DNA of 64,000 nt from Vibrio sp. Y2-5 (GCF_014596725.1 NZ_JACVEG010000006.1:62001-126000), one strand, 5' to 3'. Positions 27,352-39,023 are shown, numbered from the stretch's first letter. Notes: a model not told the origin generated them from the sequence alone. Made by a program: numbers and translations.

Positions 27352-27691
27352 TATTTCCCTCTCTAGACACTGCTTATTATGAATTCAGTTCTTAATAAAG
27401 CAAATTATTTACTATGCCCTCGAATTCTGATGATTGGGTTGGTCATTGCTCTTCGGCTATTTTCATCTGCCGGTTTTTTTGGGGGGAATCTTTTTATCGG
27501 GTGGTAGCTCTGAGGTTAATTAGAGTACTTCTCCATTGAATCGTTAATTTCGTCACATTTTTTTCGCGTTTGCCCCTTGGGATATCATTGAGTATCCCCC
27601 ACATATCATTCACAAGCTGTTTGGGTCTGGTGACCCATTTATTAATCAGTGTTTATTAACCAAATGGAAATCTAATCAGGAGAGACGACCG
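27352..27691. other. Divergent region before groES
   Basis: A 340-base gap. It contains a sigma32-type promoter for groESL, a T7-G6 homopolymer junction near 27474-27486, and A/T-rich sequence. I see no CIRCE element (TTAGCACTC repeat) and no coding signal. Confidence 0.6.
27576..27604 (+). promoter_or_regulatory. Sigma32-type promoter of groESL
   Basis: CTTGGGA, 13-base spacer, then CCCCCACAT. Close to CTTGAAA-N11-16-CCCCATNT, 88 bases before groES. Confidence 0.7.
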
Positions 27692-27982
27692 ATGAATATT
27701 CGTCCATTACATGATCGAGTTATCGTTGAACGCCAAGAAGTTGAATCTAAGTCTGCTGGTGGCATTGTTCTTACTGGTTCTGCTGCGGAAAAATCAACGC
27801 GCGGTAAAGTGCTTGCTGTCGGTAAAGGCCGCATTCTAGAAAACGGTACAGTTCTTCCACTGGACGTAAAAGTTGGCGATTCTGTGATTTTTGCTGAAGG
27901 CTACGGCACAAAATCAGAAAAGATCGACGGCAAAGAAGTTCTTATTCTGTCTGAAAGCGACATTCTAGCAATCGTTGAGTAA
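27692..27982 (+). CDS. groES: Co-chaperonin GroES
   Basis: Heptameric lid of the GroEL folding chamber. The 96 residues start [18 protein letters not shown]; the mobile loop is [20 protein letters not shown] at about 17-36, the part that docks on GroEL. GRILENG and the C-terminal [11 protein letters not shown] are canonical. GGAGAGACGACC precedes the ATG. First gene of groESL. Confidence 0.98.
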   Translation: MNIRPLHDRVIVERQEVESKSAGGIVLTGSAAEKSTRGKVLAVGKGRILENGTVLPLDVKVGDSVIFAEGYGTKSEKIDGKEVLILSESDILAIVE

Positions 27983-28015
27983 TTGCTCTGAGCTCTTATG
28001 TTCTGAAAGAACTAA

Positions 28016-29704
<1,689 letters not shown>

Positions 29705-29754
29705 TCTACCCTTATGCTGACGAGACCTCATAGTTAGGTCGAGCATAAACATCT

Positions 29755-29791
29755 TAAAGGCAGAACGTGTTTACATATTCTGCCTTTTTTA
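29755..29791 (+). terminator. Terminator after groESL
   Basis: AAAGGCAGAA pairs with TTCTGCCTTT across a 12-base loop, followed by a T-run. Confidence 0.87.
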
Positions 29792-29916
29792 TTGGACTAA
29801 ATTCATTCAATGGTCGCTTTGGTTCTTCTATTTTAATTAACTCAGACTTTCGGATAGCTAGAAATTAGCCGCTAAGTTATGCACTATGAAGATTGGTTTT
29901 CCATGGAAGGTGACTA

Positions 29917-31365
29917 ATGCAAATTCAGCAGCTTAAACATCAAACAGAATCGGTATCTTTGGTTATAGATAACTGGCAGTTACAAGCCGGAGAGCACTGG
30001 GGGATGTTTTCAACCCATAGCCATGCGGCATCGCTACTGGTGCGAGTGCTGACTGGCGAGTTGCAGCCTCAGCAAGGTGAGGTCTCTGATCTTCCCGATA
30101 AAATTGCCTGTGTCTCTTTGCATGAACAGCAGCGCTTGCTGGATTTAGAGTTGGAAAAAGATGACACCGATTTTATGGATCGCATTGACTACGGTTCAAC
30201 GGTGGAAGATCTGGTGGCAGAAACGGGTTGTACTGGTGATGAACTCGAGTCGCTATTAGCGACAACGGATTTGTTAGCCATTAGAACTCGTGGGTTTCGT
30301 CAGCTTTCCACAGGTGAAACACGCCGAGTGATGCTTGCTCGTGCGCTTGCGTTAAAACCACAGATGATGATCTTGGATGAGCCTTATTCCGGCTTAGACA
30401 TTGCGCACCGTCAACATCTCTCTGAACTGTTACAGCAGTGTGCAAACCATATTCAACTGGTTATCATCACATCCCGTGAAGACGAGTTACCATCATTTAT
30501 CACGCATGTGGCCTTATTTGATGAGCATAAACTAGCTCAAACATTAAGCCGTGAAGAGTGGCTGAACCACCCTGTAATGGCGCAGATGCTGGCGTTATCT
30601 GAGCAAAAAAGCGATGCGATGTTCGAGCTTTTGCAAACACACCAGTCGCAACATCAATATCCCAATCCATTAGTGACAATGAATGATGTCACGGTGGAGT
30701 ACGTGGATGCCAAAATTTTTTCCGGTGTGAACTGGCAGATTGAGCAAGGGCAACATTGGCAAGTACGAGGCCCTAATGGTTGTGGTAAAAGCACATTGCT
30801 CGGACTCATTCTTGGCGATCATCCCCAGTGTTACAGTAATGACGTGACTGTGTTGGGCATGAAACGAGGCAGCGGTGAAACTATCTGGGATGTGAAACGC
30901 CATATCGGCGTGGTTTCCTCGGCTTTGCATCTTCAATATCGAGTTAATTGCACCGCTCTCGAAGTTTTGATTTCCGGATTCTACGACTCAATTGGTCTTT
31001 ATCAGCAGCCGAGCAAGAAAGAGATTCTCTATGCTCGCGAGTGGTTGCAGCTGTTAGAAATGAGCCAGTTTGAAAAAGTGGGTTTTCGAAATCTGGATTA
31101 CGGACAGCAGCGACTACTGTTAATTGGTCGAGCCTTAATTAAGCAGCCCGCACTGATGATTTTGGATGAACCTTATCAAGGGTTGGATTTCCTCAACCGC
31201 AAGTTAGTGTTCAGAGCGCTAAATCGGATAGCTTCTGCAAATATCAGCCAATTGCTCTATGTGACTCACCATGAAGAAGACGCTTTAGATGCGATTCATC
31301 ACTTTGTGGATTTTGTGGCTCAAGAACAGAGTGAGGGGTATCGGGTAAACATTTATTCCAATTAG
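29917..31365 (+). CDS. modF: Two-domain ABC ATPase ModF with a degenerate first Walker A
   Basis: Soluble tandem ABC ATPase related to E. coli ModF (490 aa), linked there to molybdenum; its exact role is unproven. It has 482 residues. The second half is very like ModF: Walker A GPNGCGKST at 285-293, GSGETIWDVKRHIG, Walker B LMILDEPYQGLD, and H-loop VTHHEED. The first half keeps signature LSTGE (130-134) and Walker B MMILDEPYSGLD. But where Walker A should be, about 31-39, it reads FSTHSHAAS with no GxxGxGK. The second signature is DYGQQ rather than LSGGQ. No modABC is nearby. GAAGGTG precedes the ATG. Confidence 0.85.
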   Translation: MQIQQLKHQTESVSLVIDNWQLQAGEHWGMFSTHSHAASLLVRVLTGELQPQQGEVSDLPDKIACVSLHEQQRLLDLELEKDDTDFMDRIDYGSTVEDLVAETGCTGDELESLLATTDLLAIRTRGFRQLSTGETRRVMLARALALKPQMMILDEPYSGLDIAHRQHLSELLQQCANHIQLVIITSREDELPSFITHVALFDEHKLAQTLSREEWLNHPVMAQMLALSEQKSDAMFELLQTHQSQHQYPNPLVTMNDVTVEYVDAKIFSGVNWQIEQGQHWQVRGPNGCGKSTLLGLILGDHPQCYSNDVTVLGMKRGSGETIWDVKRHIGVVSSALHLQYRVNCTALEVLISGFYDSIGLYQQPSKKEILYAREWLQLLEMSQFEKVGFRNLDYGQQRLLLIGRALIKQPALMILDEPYQGLDFLNRKLVFRALNRIASANISQLLYVTHHEEDALDAIHHFVDFVAQEQSEGYRVNIYSN

Positions 31366-31383
31366 GGGCTTAGACCCTAATTG
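31359..31383. terminator. Inverted repeat between modF and epmB
   Basis: Perfect nine-base stem CAATTAGGG/CCCTAATTG with a seven-base loop. It starts inside the modF stop region and ends one base before the epmB stop. No T-run, so a terminator role is tentative. Confidence 0.45.
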
Positions 31384-32406
31384 CTATTCCAGATGTAAAT
31401 CGAGCGGTGTTTTGCTGCTTCTTCCACCTATTTCTCGGGTGAGTTTTGGTACTAAATAACCAGAGACACGTTCAATAACGCCAGCCATGATGGCTTTCGC
31501 AGTTTGATCGTCAATAAAGAAGTGAGCCGCGCCCTGCACTTTATCCAACACATGGATGTAGTAAGGCAATATACCCGCATCAAACAGGCTTTCACTCAGA
31601 TCCACCTGAGCTTCAACCGAGTCGTTCACCCCTTTTAGCATCACTCCCTGATTGAGGAGGGTCACGTTAATGGCACGCAGGCGAGCCATTTGCTGCTTTA
31701 ACTCAAGGTTGATTTCATTAGCATGATTGATATGAGTGACAAGTATTACCTGCAAGCGGGTCTGTGCCAGTGTGTTTACCAGCTCTTCGGTAATACGCGC
31801 AGGGATAACCACAGGCAAGCGAGAATGAATACGCAGGCGCTTGATGTGAGAGATCGCTGCGATCTTATCGATCAGCCAAGTGAGCTCGTGATCTTTTGCC
31901 ATCAACGGATCACCGCCAGAGAGAATCACTTCATTCAGTTCAGGATGCTTGGCTATGTAATCCAAGCTTTGCTGCCAAACCGATTTGGTGCCTTTGTTGT
32001 CTTCGTAAGGGAAATGACGACGGAAACAGTAACGACAGTTAATCGCACAGCCGCCTTTCACGATCATTAGCGCGCGGTTTCGGTATTTATGCAGTAGTCC
32101 CGGGATGTCATTGTTCTGCTCTGAAAGAGGGTCGTTTGAATAACCTTGGTGTACTTCAAACTCTTCGCTCAATGGTAAAACTTGGCGCAACAATGGATCG
32201 TACGGGTTGCCTTTTTCCATTCTACTGACGAAACTTTGCGGTACGCGTTGAGCAAATAGCTTGCGTGCGGCGAAGCCTTCTTGCCAAGGCGTGGGATCAA
32301 TACCCAGCTGATTGAGCAAAGTAACGGGATCTGAGACAGTATTTGCTAGTTGTTTGATCCAGTTTTGCTCAACAGAATCGACTTTTCGGGTTATTATGTG
32401 CGGCAT
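31384..32406 (-). CDS. epmB: EF-P Lys34 beta-lysine pathway: lysine 2,3-aminomutase EpmB
   Basis: Radical-SAM enzyme converting (S)-alpha-lysine to (R)-beta-lysine, the substrate that EpmA attaches to EF-P. It has 340 residues (E. coli 342). The radical-SAM triad CAINCRYC is at about 118-125, preceded by [10 protein letters not shown] and followed by [16 protein letters not shown] and HINHANEI are further motifs, and the PLP-binding Lys region is near [11 protein letters not shown]. The ATG at 32406 aligns with known EpmB; the open frame extends 44 codons further without support. It diverges from efp with only 31 bases between. Confidence 0.95.
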   Translation of the reverse strand: MPHIITRKVDSVEQNWIKQLANTVSDPVTLLNQLGIDPTPWQEGFAARKLFAQRVPQSFVSRMEKGNPYDPLLRQVLPLSEEFEVHQGYSNDPLSEQNNDIPGLLHKYRNRALMIVKGGCAINCRYCFRRHFPYEDNKGTKSVWQQSLDYIAKHPELNEVILSGGDPLMAKDHELTWLIDKIAAISHIKRLRIHSRLPVVIPARITEELVNTLAQTRLQVILVTHINHANEINLELKQQMARLRAINVTLLNQGVMLKGVNDSVEAQVDLSESLFDAGILPYYIHVLDKVQGAAHFFIDDQTAKAIMAGVIERVSGYLVPKLTREIGGRSSKTPLDLHLE

Positions 32407-32437
32407 TGATTTTAACTCGAAGAATGTAAGAGGAAAT

Positions 32438-33004
32438 ATGGCTACTGTTAGCACGAATGAATTTAAAGGCGGTCTTAAAATTATGCTTGATAATGAGCCT
32501 TGTGTCATTCTCGAAAACGAGTATGTAAAACCAGGCAAAGGTCAGGCTTTCAACCGTGTAAAAATCCGTAAACTGCTTTCTGGCAAAGTTCTAGAGAAGA
32601 CGTTTAAGTCTGGTGACTCTGTTGAAGTAGCTGATGTTATGGATATCGACTTAGATTATCTATATACAGATGGTGAATTCTACCACTTTATGAACAATGA
32701 AACGTTTGAACAGATTGCCGCAGATGTTGCAGCTGTGGGTGACAACGCTAAGTGGTTGGTAGAAAACAATACTTGTACTCTAACACTTTGGAACGGTAAC
32801 CCAATTTCTGTTACTCCACCAAACTTCGTTGAGTTAGAAGTGACTGAAACAGACCCTGGTCTGAAAGGCGATACTCAAGGCACTGGCGGTAAACCAGCAA
32901 CGCTAGCAACTGGTGCTGTTGTACGTGTACCTCTATTCATCCAAATCGGTGAAGTCGTGAAAGTGGATACTCGTAGTGGCGAATACGTAAGCCGCGTAAA
33001 ATAA
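32438..33004 (+). CDS. efp: Translation elongation factor P
   Basis: Relieves ribosome stalling at polyproline by entering between the P and E sites. It has 188 residues (E. coli 188). Three beta-barrel domains; the modified Lys34 sits in [10 protein letters not shown], and the C-terminal [11 protein letters not shown] is conserved. AGAGGAA precedes the ATG at 32438; the longer open frame upstream overlaps epmB and is rejected. With epmB adjacent and epmA at 36.8 kb, beta-lysylation of Lys34 is expected. Confidence 0.97.
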   Translation: MATVSTNEFKGGLKIMLDNEPCVILENEYVKPGKGQAFNRVKIRKLLSGKVLEKTFKSGDSVEVADVMDIDLDYLYTDGEFYHFMNNETFEQIAADVAAVGDNAKWLVENNTCTLTLWNGNPISVTPPNFVELEVTETDPGLKGDTQGTGGKPATLATGAVVRVPLFIQIGEVVKVDTRSGEYVSRVK

Positions 33005-33052
33005 GTATTGCTTTAGTTTGTACTGGAATTTCTCGTACAACTTATTGAATAC

Positions 33053-33088
33053 AAAAAAAGACCAGCTGAGATAGCTGGTCTTTTTGTA
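33053..33088. terminator. Terminator between efp and frdABCD
   Basis: Long stem AAAAAGACCAGCT/AGCTGGTCTTTTT with a GAGAT loop. Works in both directions for the convergent efp and frd units. Confidence 0.9.
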
Positions 33089-33095
33089 TCTGTAG

Positions 33096-33124
33096 AACAG
33101 GCTATTGGTTTCAATAAGCCTGTT
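33096..33124 (-). terminator. Second hairpin at the 3' end of frdABCD
   Basis: AACAGGCTATTG pairs with CAATAAGCCTGTT with a single bulged base and a GTTT loop, 9 bases past the frdD stop. It lacks a T-run of its own and stacks ahead of the 33053-33088 terminator; it may protect the 3' end. Confidence 0.5.
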
Positions 33125-33133
33125 GTATTTCCA

Positions 33134-33502
33134 TTAGAGCATTAGCATTCCAATAAATACGACTGCAAGCAGTGTGATAAATCCGGCAAATGCATAACAG
33201 GCGATTTTTCCGATGATACCTGTGTGGAATTTTAGGTCGTGCATACCGTGGTGAACACGGTGCATCGCATGCCACATTGGTAGAGCTAGAGTACCAATGA
33301 TGAACAGTGCGCCAATAATACTGGTCGCAAAGCCTGTGACACGTTCATAGCTCAATGCTTCAGCATCAATAATGCCTAGCGGGACCAAGATACCTAATAC
33401 GAACACAGTGACTGGGGTAATCATGGCAAACCAAGTACCGCCAGCACCAAACAGCCCCCACCATACAGGTTCATCTGAACGTTTTGGATTGGTATTAATC
33501 AC
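33134..33502 (-). CDS. frdD: Fumarate reductase membrane anchor FrdD
   Basis: Hydrophobic anchor that, with FrdC, binds the menaquinone oxidised by the complex. It has 122 residues with three membrane helices; [18 protein letters not shown] and [12 protein letters not shown] are the family signatures. The start is GTG at 33502 with GGAGCTT upstream; this aligns with E. coli [12 protein letters not shown]. An ATG-like start seven codons earlier overlaps the frdC end region and has no site. Last gene of frdABCD, 10 bases after frdC. Confidence 0.93.
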   Translation of the reverse strand: MINTNPKRSDEPVWWGLFGAGGTWFAMITPVTVFVLGILVPLGIIDAEALSYERVTGFATSIIGALFIIGTLALPMWHAMHRVHHGMHDLKFHTGIIGKIACYAFAGFITLLAVVFIGMLML

Positions 33503-33512
33503 AATAAGCTCC

Positions 33513-33896
33513 TTACACCACAATCAGAACAATGAGAGAGATGAAGGCAACTGCGGCCCACTGACTCAATACGATGATTTTCTTATCCAGTAATTTGCCT
33601 TTGATGCGAATTGGCATCACTTGCGGCATCATGCTGAAAAAGGTTTGCGCATGAAATAGGCTACCTGCCAGCGCAACAATATTGATTGCGATAACGACAG
33701 GATTTGCCATAAATGCAAGCCAAGTATTCCAAGCTTCAGGGCCTTTAACCAATGCACCCAAACCTACGGTCAGGAACAGGGTGAAAAGAATAAGCGGCAA
33801 AACAGTTGCTTCACGTACCATGTAAAAGCGATAGAAAGGATGATCCTTCCACCAAGTACGTTTCATCTGACGAACATAAGGTTTACGGTTACTCAT
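33513..33896 (-). CDS. frdC: Fumarate reductase membrane anchor FrdC
   Basis: Membrane subunit anchoring FrdAB and helping form the quinone sites. It has 127 residues with three membrane helices at about 30-50, 63-83 and 108-126. The start [34 protein letters not shown] is the family signature, with its conserved Glu near 29. It starts two bases after the frdB stop, so the genes are coupled. Confidence 0.94.
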   Translation of the reverse strand: MSNRKPYVRQMKRTWWKDHPFYRFYMVREATVLPLILFTLFLTVGLGALVKGPEAWNTWLAFMANPVVIAINIVALAGSLFHAQTFFSMMPQVMPIRIKGKLLDKKIIVLSQWAAVAFISLIVLIVV

Positions 33897-33898
33897 CC

Positions 33899-34654
33899 TT
33901 AGCCCTCCACTTTGTTTGTTGAACCGTCAGGTTTCAACATTGCAATTACGAAGTCCATTGACGATTCCACTTTACCTTGGTTTACCGCCGCTGCTGGGTC
34001 GACATGTTTAGGACATACTTCAGAGCAGTAACCGACAAAAGTACAACCCCATGCTCCATTCTCACCATTGATAAGCTTCATACGTTCAGCTTTACCATTG
34101 TCACGAGAATCTAGGTTATAACGATGAGCCAATGTCAGTGCAGCAGGACCGATAAATTCTGGGTTAAGACCAAACTGAGGGCACGCTGCATAACACAGAC
34201 CACAGTTAATACAGCCAGCGAACTGTTTGTATTTTGCCATCTGCTCAGGTGTTTGGTTGTTTGGACCATCTTCAGGTGTACGGTCATTACCGATAATGTA
34301 AGGCTTGATCGCTTCTAGACGTTCGATAAATGGAGTCATATCGACAATCAAATCTTTTTCAATCGGGAAGTTCGCTAGCGGCTCTATCTTTAAGCCATTC
34401 GGGTAATCACGAAGGAAGCTCTTACACGCCAGTTTTGGTACGCCGTTGACCATAACGCCACATGAACCACAAATTGCCATACGGCAAGACCAGCGGTATG
34501 AAAGCTCTTTATCTAAGTTGTCTTTCACATAACCGATGGCATCCAGTACTGACATGGTTTCGTCAAAAGGCACTTCAAATTTTTGTAGATAAGGTTCGGT
34601 ATCTTTCGCTGGGTCGTAGCGTAAGATCTCTACTTTTTGAATACGATTTGCCAT
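33899..34654 (-). CDS. frdB: Fumarate reductase iron-sulfur subunit FrdB
   Basis: Passes electrons from menaquinol to the FrdA flavin. It has 251 residues. The plant-type [2Fe-2S] cluster has [11 protein letters not shown] and LACKSF at about 57-77. The [4Fe-4S] and [3Fe-4S] clusters use [12 protein letters not shown] near 149-160 and [18 protein letters not shown] near 205-220. The ATG shares one base with the frdA stop (TAATG). The GYCSEVCPK pattern matches fumarate reductases rather than SdhB. Confidence 0.96.
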   Translation of the reverse strand: MANRIQKVEILRYDPAKDTEPYLQKFEVPFDETMSVLDAIGYVKDNLDKELSYRWSCRMAICGSCGVMVNGVPKLACKSFLRDYPNGLKIEPLANFPIEKDLIVDMTPFIERLEAIKPYIIGNDRTPEDGPNNQTPEQMAKYKQFAGCINCGLCYAACPQFGLNPEFIGPAALTLAHRYNLDSRDNGKAERMKLINGENGAWGCTFVGYCSEVCPKHVDPAAAVNQGKVESSMDFVIAMLKPDGSTNKVEG

Positions 34655-36471
34655 TATTCTTGATCCTCCGCACTTGCACCTGCTTCTTGCGCCGCTTCTG
34701 CTGCTGCGGCTTTTTCTGCAGCTTCACCGTAGAGTCGTGCTTTAGGTTGAGACTTAGTGATGGTGACAGGGCTGTAATCAATCTTCGGCGCATCGCCATT
34801 TTGATAGAACGCAAGTGAGTGTTTTAGGAAGTTCTCATCATCACGCTCGGTACAACCGTTATCTAAACGCTGGTGGGCACCACGAGATTCTTTACGTAGT
34901 AGAGCAGAGTGAACCATTGCTTCTGCTACTTCTAGACCGTAGCCAACTTCAATCGCATAAAGCAGGTCAGTGTTGAACACCTTACCTTTATCTTTGATGC
35001 TGATTTTCTTGTAGCGCTCTTTAAGCTCGGCAAGTTTATCAATGGTTTCTTGCATCAAGTCTTCTTGACGGTAGATACCACAACCCGCTTCCATGGTATG
35101 ACCCATTTCAGTACGGATATCTGCCCAGTTTTCATCGCCTTCTTGGTTTAGCAGTGCTTGAATACGAGCTTCAACCGCTTTCACCTGTTCTTCGATAGCT
35201 TTATCGTTCCAGCCTTTGAATTCTTGCGCGCGTTTCACGGCGTGTTCACCCGCAACGCGACCAAATACCACGAATTCTGCCAGTGAGTTAGAACCCAGAC
35301 GGTTTGCACCGTGAAGACCCACAGATGCACACTCACCCACGGCAAACAGACCGTTAACGCGAGTCTCACATTGGCCGTTGGTTTCAATACCACCCATGGT
35401 GTAGTGCACGGTTGGGCGAATTGGAATTGGCTCTTTTGCTGGGTCTACGTTTACATAGGCTTTTGCCAGTTCACAAATGAACGGTAGGCGCTCTTGCAAA
35501 TACTCTTCGCCTAAATGGCGCAGGTCGAGATGCACTACATCACCAAGTGGGTGCTTGATGGTGTTGCCTTTTTGCTGTTCGTGCCAGAATGCTTGTGAAA
35601 CTTTGTCGCGAGGACCCAGTTCCATGTATTTGTTTTTCGGCTGACCCACAGGTGTTTCAGGACCCATGCCGTAATCTTGCAGGTAACGGTAGCCATTCTT
35701 ATTGACGATAATACCGCCTTCACCACGACAACCTTCGGTCATGAGAATACCAGTACCCGGTAGACCTGTTGGGTGGTATTGAACGAACTCCATGTCACGT
35801 AGAGGCACACCGTGGCGATATGCCATTGCCATACCGTCGCCAGTTACAATGCCACCGTTAGTATTACAGTGATAAACACGGCCAGCGCCACCCGTTGCTA
35901 ATACAACCGATTTTGCTTTGATAAGAACTAATTCACCTTCAGACATGTGAATAGCAACAAGCCCTTGAACTTCACCATCAACAACCAAAAGGTCGACAAC
36001 AAAATACTCATCAAATCGTTTGATTTGAGGATACTTAATGGAAGTTTGGAAGAGTGTATGCAGCATGTGGAAGCCAGTTTTGTCCGCCGCAAACCAAGTA
36101 CGCTCGACTTTCATACCACCAAAACGACGAACGTTGACTTCGCCATTTTCTTTACGGCTCCATGGGCAGCCCCATTGCTCCATTTGAATCATTTCACGAG
36201 TGGAATTTTTTACAAAATATTCCACAACATCCTGTTCACATAGCCAGTCGCCGCCACCAACGGTGTCGTTGAAGTGGTTATCTAGACTGTCTTCTTCCTT
36301 GATAACTGCAGCGGAACCGCCTTCTGCGGCTACCGTATGAGAACGCATCGGATAAACTTTAGATATCAAGGCAACTTCTAGGTTTGGGTTCGCTTCAGCT
36401 GCTGCAATTGCAGTACGAAGACCCGCACCACCTGCGCCGATGACTGCGATATCTGTGGTAATTGTCTGCAC
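34654..36471 (-). CDS. frdA: Fumarate reductase flavoprotein subunit FrdA
   Basis: Catalytic subunit reducing fumarate to succinate in anaerobic respiration, with covalently bound FAD. It has 605 residues (E. coli 602). Visible: FAD fold [13 protein letters not shown], flavinylated His in [20 protein letters not shown], the active-site region [19 protein letters not shown] and [12 protein letters not shown]. The Ala/Glu-rich tail is longer than usual. The start is GTG at 36471 with a perfect GGAGG site, aligning with E. coli MQTFQADLAI; the open frame extends 16 codons further without support. First gene of frdABCD. Confidence 0.96.
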   Translation of the reverse strand: MQTITTDIAVIGAGGAGLRTAIAAAEANPNLEVALISKVYPMRSHTVAAEGGSAAVIKEEDSLDNHFNDTVGGGDWLCEQDVVEYFVKNSTREMIQMEQWGCPWSRKENGEVNVRRFGGMKVERTWFAADKTGFHMLHTLFQTSIKYPQIKRFDEYFVVDLLVVDGEVQGLVAIHMSEGELVLIKAKSVVLATGGAGRVYHCNTNGGIVTGDGMAMAYRHGVPLRDMEFVQYHPTGLPGTGILMTEGCRGEGGIIVNKNGYRYLQDYGMGPETPVGQPKNKYMELGPRDKVSQAFWHEQQKGNTIKHPLGDVVHLDLRHLGEEYLQERLPFICELAKAYVNVDPAKEPIPIRPTVHYTMGGIETNGQCETRVNGLFAVGECASVGLHGANRLGSNSLAEFVVFGRVAGEHAVKRAQEFKGWNDKAIEEQVKAVEARIQALLNQEGDENWADIRTEMGHTMEAGCGIYRQEDLMQETIDKLAELKERYKKISIKDKGKVFNTDLLYAIEVGYGLEVAEAMVHSALLRKESRGAHQRLDNGCTERDDENFLKHSLAFYQNGDAPKIDYSPVTITKSQPKARLYGEAAEKAAAAEAAQEAGASAEDQE

Positions 36472-36777
36472 AGTTATCCTCCAGTGTATTGTATGTTGAT
36501 GATGAGCTATGGTGCTCATTCCTCGTTATATTAGGGGGTTGTTCGGTGAACGCTGAAGGTTTGCAGTGTCTCCGATTCAAACCAAGTCCACTTATAAAGT
36601 GGTAGACCCAGTTTAGGAGAGGTCAGGGACGAAAAAATTGATTCTGTTGGGTTTTTGCTTCGGTAGTGCAAGCATAAGCATAAAAATTTTATCTTGTGTG
36701 ATTAGAATCACGTTTGGGTTTTGTATTTTGATCTGAAAAGGTAAAATCGATTCAACCTTGATTATGTGAATGACTAA
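36472..36777. other. Divergent frdA/epmA regulatory region
   Basis: A 306-base gap with a perfect inverted repeat CCACTT-ATA-AAGTGG at 36588-36602 and a CRP/FNR-type palindrome at 36697-36712. No coding signal or RNA gene recognised. Confidence 0.65.
36697..36712. promoter_or_regulatory. CRP/FNR-type site between frdA and epmA
   Basis: TGTGA-N6-TCACG scores nine of ten for CRP. The nested GTGAT-N4-ATCAC differs from the FNR consensus TTGAT-N4-ATCAA only at the outermost bases. It lies 226 bases before frdA and 66 before epmA. Confidence 0.65.
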
Positions 36778-37752
36778 ATGAACAAGTCAGATTGGATGCC
36801 AACCGCATCAATAGAGCAACTTCAACAACGTGCACAACTCTTAGCGTCAATTCGTGATTTCTTTGCACAGAGAGATGTTCTGGAAGTTGACACTCCAGCA
36901 ATGAGCCACGCTACGGTGACGGATATCCACTTACATACCTTTCAAACAGAATTTGTCGGTCCTGAGTATGCAAAAGGCCGTCGTCTGCATCTGATGACGA
37001 GTCCGGAATTTCATATGAAGCGGTTACTGGCAGCAGGTAGTGGCTCCATTTATCAAATTAATAAAGCGTTCCGTAATGAAGAGAATGGGCGTTATCACAA
37101 CCCAGAGTTCACTATGCTGGAGTGGTACCGTGTTGGCTTTGACCATCATGATTTGATGGATGAAATGGACGACCTGTTGCAACGGGTACTCAAAGTGGGT
37201 GCCGCAGAGCGTATGACATACCAAAATGCATTTTTAACGGTGCTGAAGGTTTGTCCGCTTGAAGGTTCTATGACAGAACTAAAGAAAGTGGCGGGGCAGT
37301 TAGGGTTAAGTGATATCGCTGAACCCGAGGAAGACAGAGATACGTTGTTGCAGCTTCTGTTTAGCATTGGAGTTGAACCGCACATCGGGCAACAAGTACC
37401 AGTGTTTGTTTACGACTTCCCAGCATCTCAAGCGGCATTAGCGAAAATCAGTCCCCAAGATCCTAGAGTGGCTGATCGTTTTGAAGTCTATTTTAAAGGG
37501 ATTGAACTGGCGAACGGTTTCCATGAACTGGATAACCCGCAAGAACAGTTGGCGCGTTTTGAGCAAGATAACCGTAAGCGTATACAGATGGGATTAGAGG
37601 AACAACCTATCGATTATCACCTGATAGCGGCTTTAGAAGCGGGGTTGCCAGAATGTGCGGGTGTTGCTTTAGGCATTGATCGTTTGATTATGCTGGCGTT
37701 GGGTGAAGACCATATTGATAAAGTGACGGCATTTCCTTTCCCACGAGCGTAG
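36778..37752 (+). CDS. epmA: EF-P--(R)-beta-lysine ligase EpmA
   Basis: LysRS-like enzyme (PoxA/YjeA/GenX) that activates beta-lysine and ligates it to Lys34 of EF-P. It has 324 residues (E. coli 325). It holds only the class II catalytic core, with no tRNA anticodon domain: motif 2 [19 protein letters not shown] and motif 3 [28 protein letters not shown] lies at the active site. The adjacency to frd mirrors E. coli. Its substrate EF-P and partner epmB are on the far side of frdABCD. Confidence 0.95.
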   Translation: MNKSDWMPTASIEQLQQRAQLLASIRDFFAQRDVLEVDTPAMSHATVTDIHLHTFQTEFVGPEYAKGRRLHLMTSPEFHMKRLLAAGSGSIYQINKAFRNEENGRYHNPEFTMLEWYRVGFDHHDLMDEMDDLLQRVLKVGAAERMTYQNAFLTVLKVCPLEGSMTELKKVAGQLGLSDIAEPEEDRDTLLQLLFSIGVEPHIGQQVPVFVYDFPASQAALAKISPQDPRVADRFEVYFKGIELANGFHELDNPQEQLARFEQDNRKRIQMGLEEQPIDYHLIAALEAGLPECAGVALGIDRLIMLALGEDHIDKVTAFPFPRA

Positions 37753-37913
37753 TTTGCTTCACATTGCCTTAAATGTGGGGAAAGAAGCTGAAACCATGAC
37801 ACAAGCCAAGGATTATCCGTGGTAACTACTCGCGTCAGGCGTTTAACCTCGTTATACTCCTTGTCTGATTTTGATCCACCATTTTTTGATATACAACGGT
37901 AAGAGCGCAGGAC

Positions 37914-38348
37914 ATGCAAGAATACATTCAGTTTTTCCAACAAAATATGATCCTATCACTAGCTTGGGTCGGTATTTTAGTTGCGTTGATTTTAAATATT
38001 TATAAATCTGCAACAGCTACATATAAAGAGGTCACCGCACCGCAAGTGACTCAGCTTTTAAACCGCGAGAATGGTGTTGTCGTTGATATTCGCGCGAAAG
38101 ATGAATTCAAACGTGGTCACATTACTGACTCAGTTCACATTTTACCTACTGATATCAAAGCCAATAACCTAGCGGCGCTTGAAAGTCATAAATCTGACCC
38201 AATCATTGTGGTATGTAAGATGGGGCAAACGGCTCGTGAGAGTGCAGATTTACTTACTAAAGCTGGTTTTGAGAACGTAAGTGTTCTTAAAAACGGTATT
38301 ACAGGCTGGATTGATGCAAAACTTCCGCTTGTTCGTGGTAAGAAATAA
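37914..38348 (+). CDS. Membrane-anchored rhodanese-like protein (YibN type)
   Basis: Of 144 residues, an N-terminal membrane helix lies at about 12-30 (MILSLAWVGILVALIL), then a cytosolic rhodanese domain at about 42-140. The active-site Cys is in VVCKMGQTARESA near 101. VVDIRAKDEFKRGHI is the conserved entry motif. The family binds persulfide sulfur, but the physiological acceptor is unknown. It lies immediately upstream of secB and gpsA, the usual yibN-secB-gpsA-cysE order. A hairpin follows the stop. Confidence 0.9.
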   Translation: MQEYIQFFQQNMILSLAWVGILVALILNIYKSATATYKEVTAPQVTQLLNRENGVVVDIRAKDEFKRGHITDSVHILPTDIKANNLAALESHKSDPIIVVCKMGQTARESADLLTKAGFENVSVLKNGITGWIDAKLPLVRGKK

Positions 38349-38366
38349 CGCCCATAACCGATTTGA

Positions 38367-38392
38367 AGTGCTGTCTAAAAAGGCAGCATTTG
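38367..38392 (+). terminator. Terminator-like hairpin after the rhodanese gene
   Basis: TGCTGTCT pairs with AGGCAGCA (one G-U) around an AAAA loop, then TTTGATT. Likely partial terminator before secB. Confidence 0.6.
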
Positions 38393-38511
38393 ATTGAAAG
38401 AGATGTGATGTTTTCCACGGATTGGTGTCTCAGCCTCGTGATTCAGAACGTTCTCGGTTAGTCTCAAGGTATCAACCTTGACCGGAATTTATCAGTATTA
38501 AGGACTCAAAA

Positions 38512-38985
38512 ATGGCTGAAGCAGCAACACAAGACGTACAACAGAACTTCGCAATTCAACGTATTTTCCTAAAAGATGTTTCTTTCGAAGCGCCAAACTC
38601 TCCAGTAATGTTCCAAAAAGAGTGGAATCCAGATGTAAAATTGGACTTAGACACTCAAAGCCGTGAACTGGGTGAAGGCGTTTACGAAGTTGTTCTACGT
38701 TTAACAGTAACGGTTAAGAATGATGAAGAAACAGCGTTCCTGTGTGAAGTTCAACAAGGTGGTATTTTCACTGTTGAGAATATGGATGCAGGCCAGCTTG
38801 CACATTGTCTAGGTGCATTCTGCCCGAATATCCTATTCCCATATGCTCGTGAAACTATCTCTAGCCTAGTGGTTAAAGGTACTTTCCCACAACTGAACCT
38901 AGCACCAGTTAACTTTGATGCATTGTTCATGAACTACCTGCAACAGCAAGCTGCTGGTCAAGGTACAGAAAGCGCTGAAGCTTAA
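38512..38985 (+). CDS. secB: Protein-export chaperone SecB
   Basis: Tetrameric chaperone that keeps preproteins unfolded and hands them to SecA. The 157 residues begin with a short Gln/Ala-rich lead, then [19 protein letters not shown]. Signature segments are [28 protein letters not shown] and [17 protein letters not shown]. Acidic end (GTESAEA) fits SecA binding. It ends in a strong terminator, so gpsA probably has its own promoter. Confidence 0.97.
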   Translation: MAEAATQDVQQNFAIQRIFLKDVSFEAPNSPVMFQKEWNPDVKLDLDTQSRELGEGVYEVVLRLTVTVKNDEETAFLCEVQQGGIFTVENMDAGQLAHCLGAFCPNILFPYARETISSLVVKGTFPQLNLAPVNFDALFMNYLQQQAAGQGTESAEA

Positions 38986-39023
38986 GGCAATAGCGGTTTA
39001 AATATGTAGCCATTCGTGGCAAT

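Noticed and set aside
27474..27486. T7-G6 homopolymer junction before groES considered as a phase-variable tract
   Set aside because: It is far from the promoter and in no coding frame; too short to claim phase variation from one sequence.
32354..32397. Sigma70 promoter for efp inside epmB (TTG-containing -35 candidates with TATTAT)
   Set aside because: Spacings of about 21 or more bases do not fit a good promoter; location remains unknown.
34462..34818. A 118-codon open frame antisense to frdA/frdB
   Set aside because: Cys/Leu/Arg-rich shadow of two conserved genes, with no start signal.
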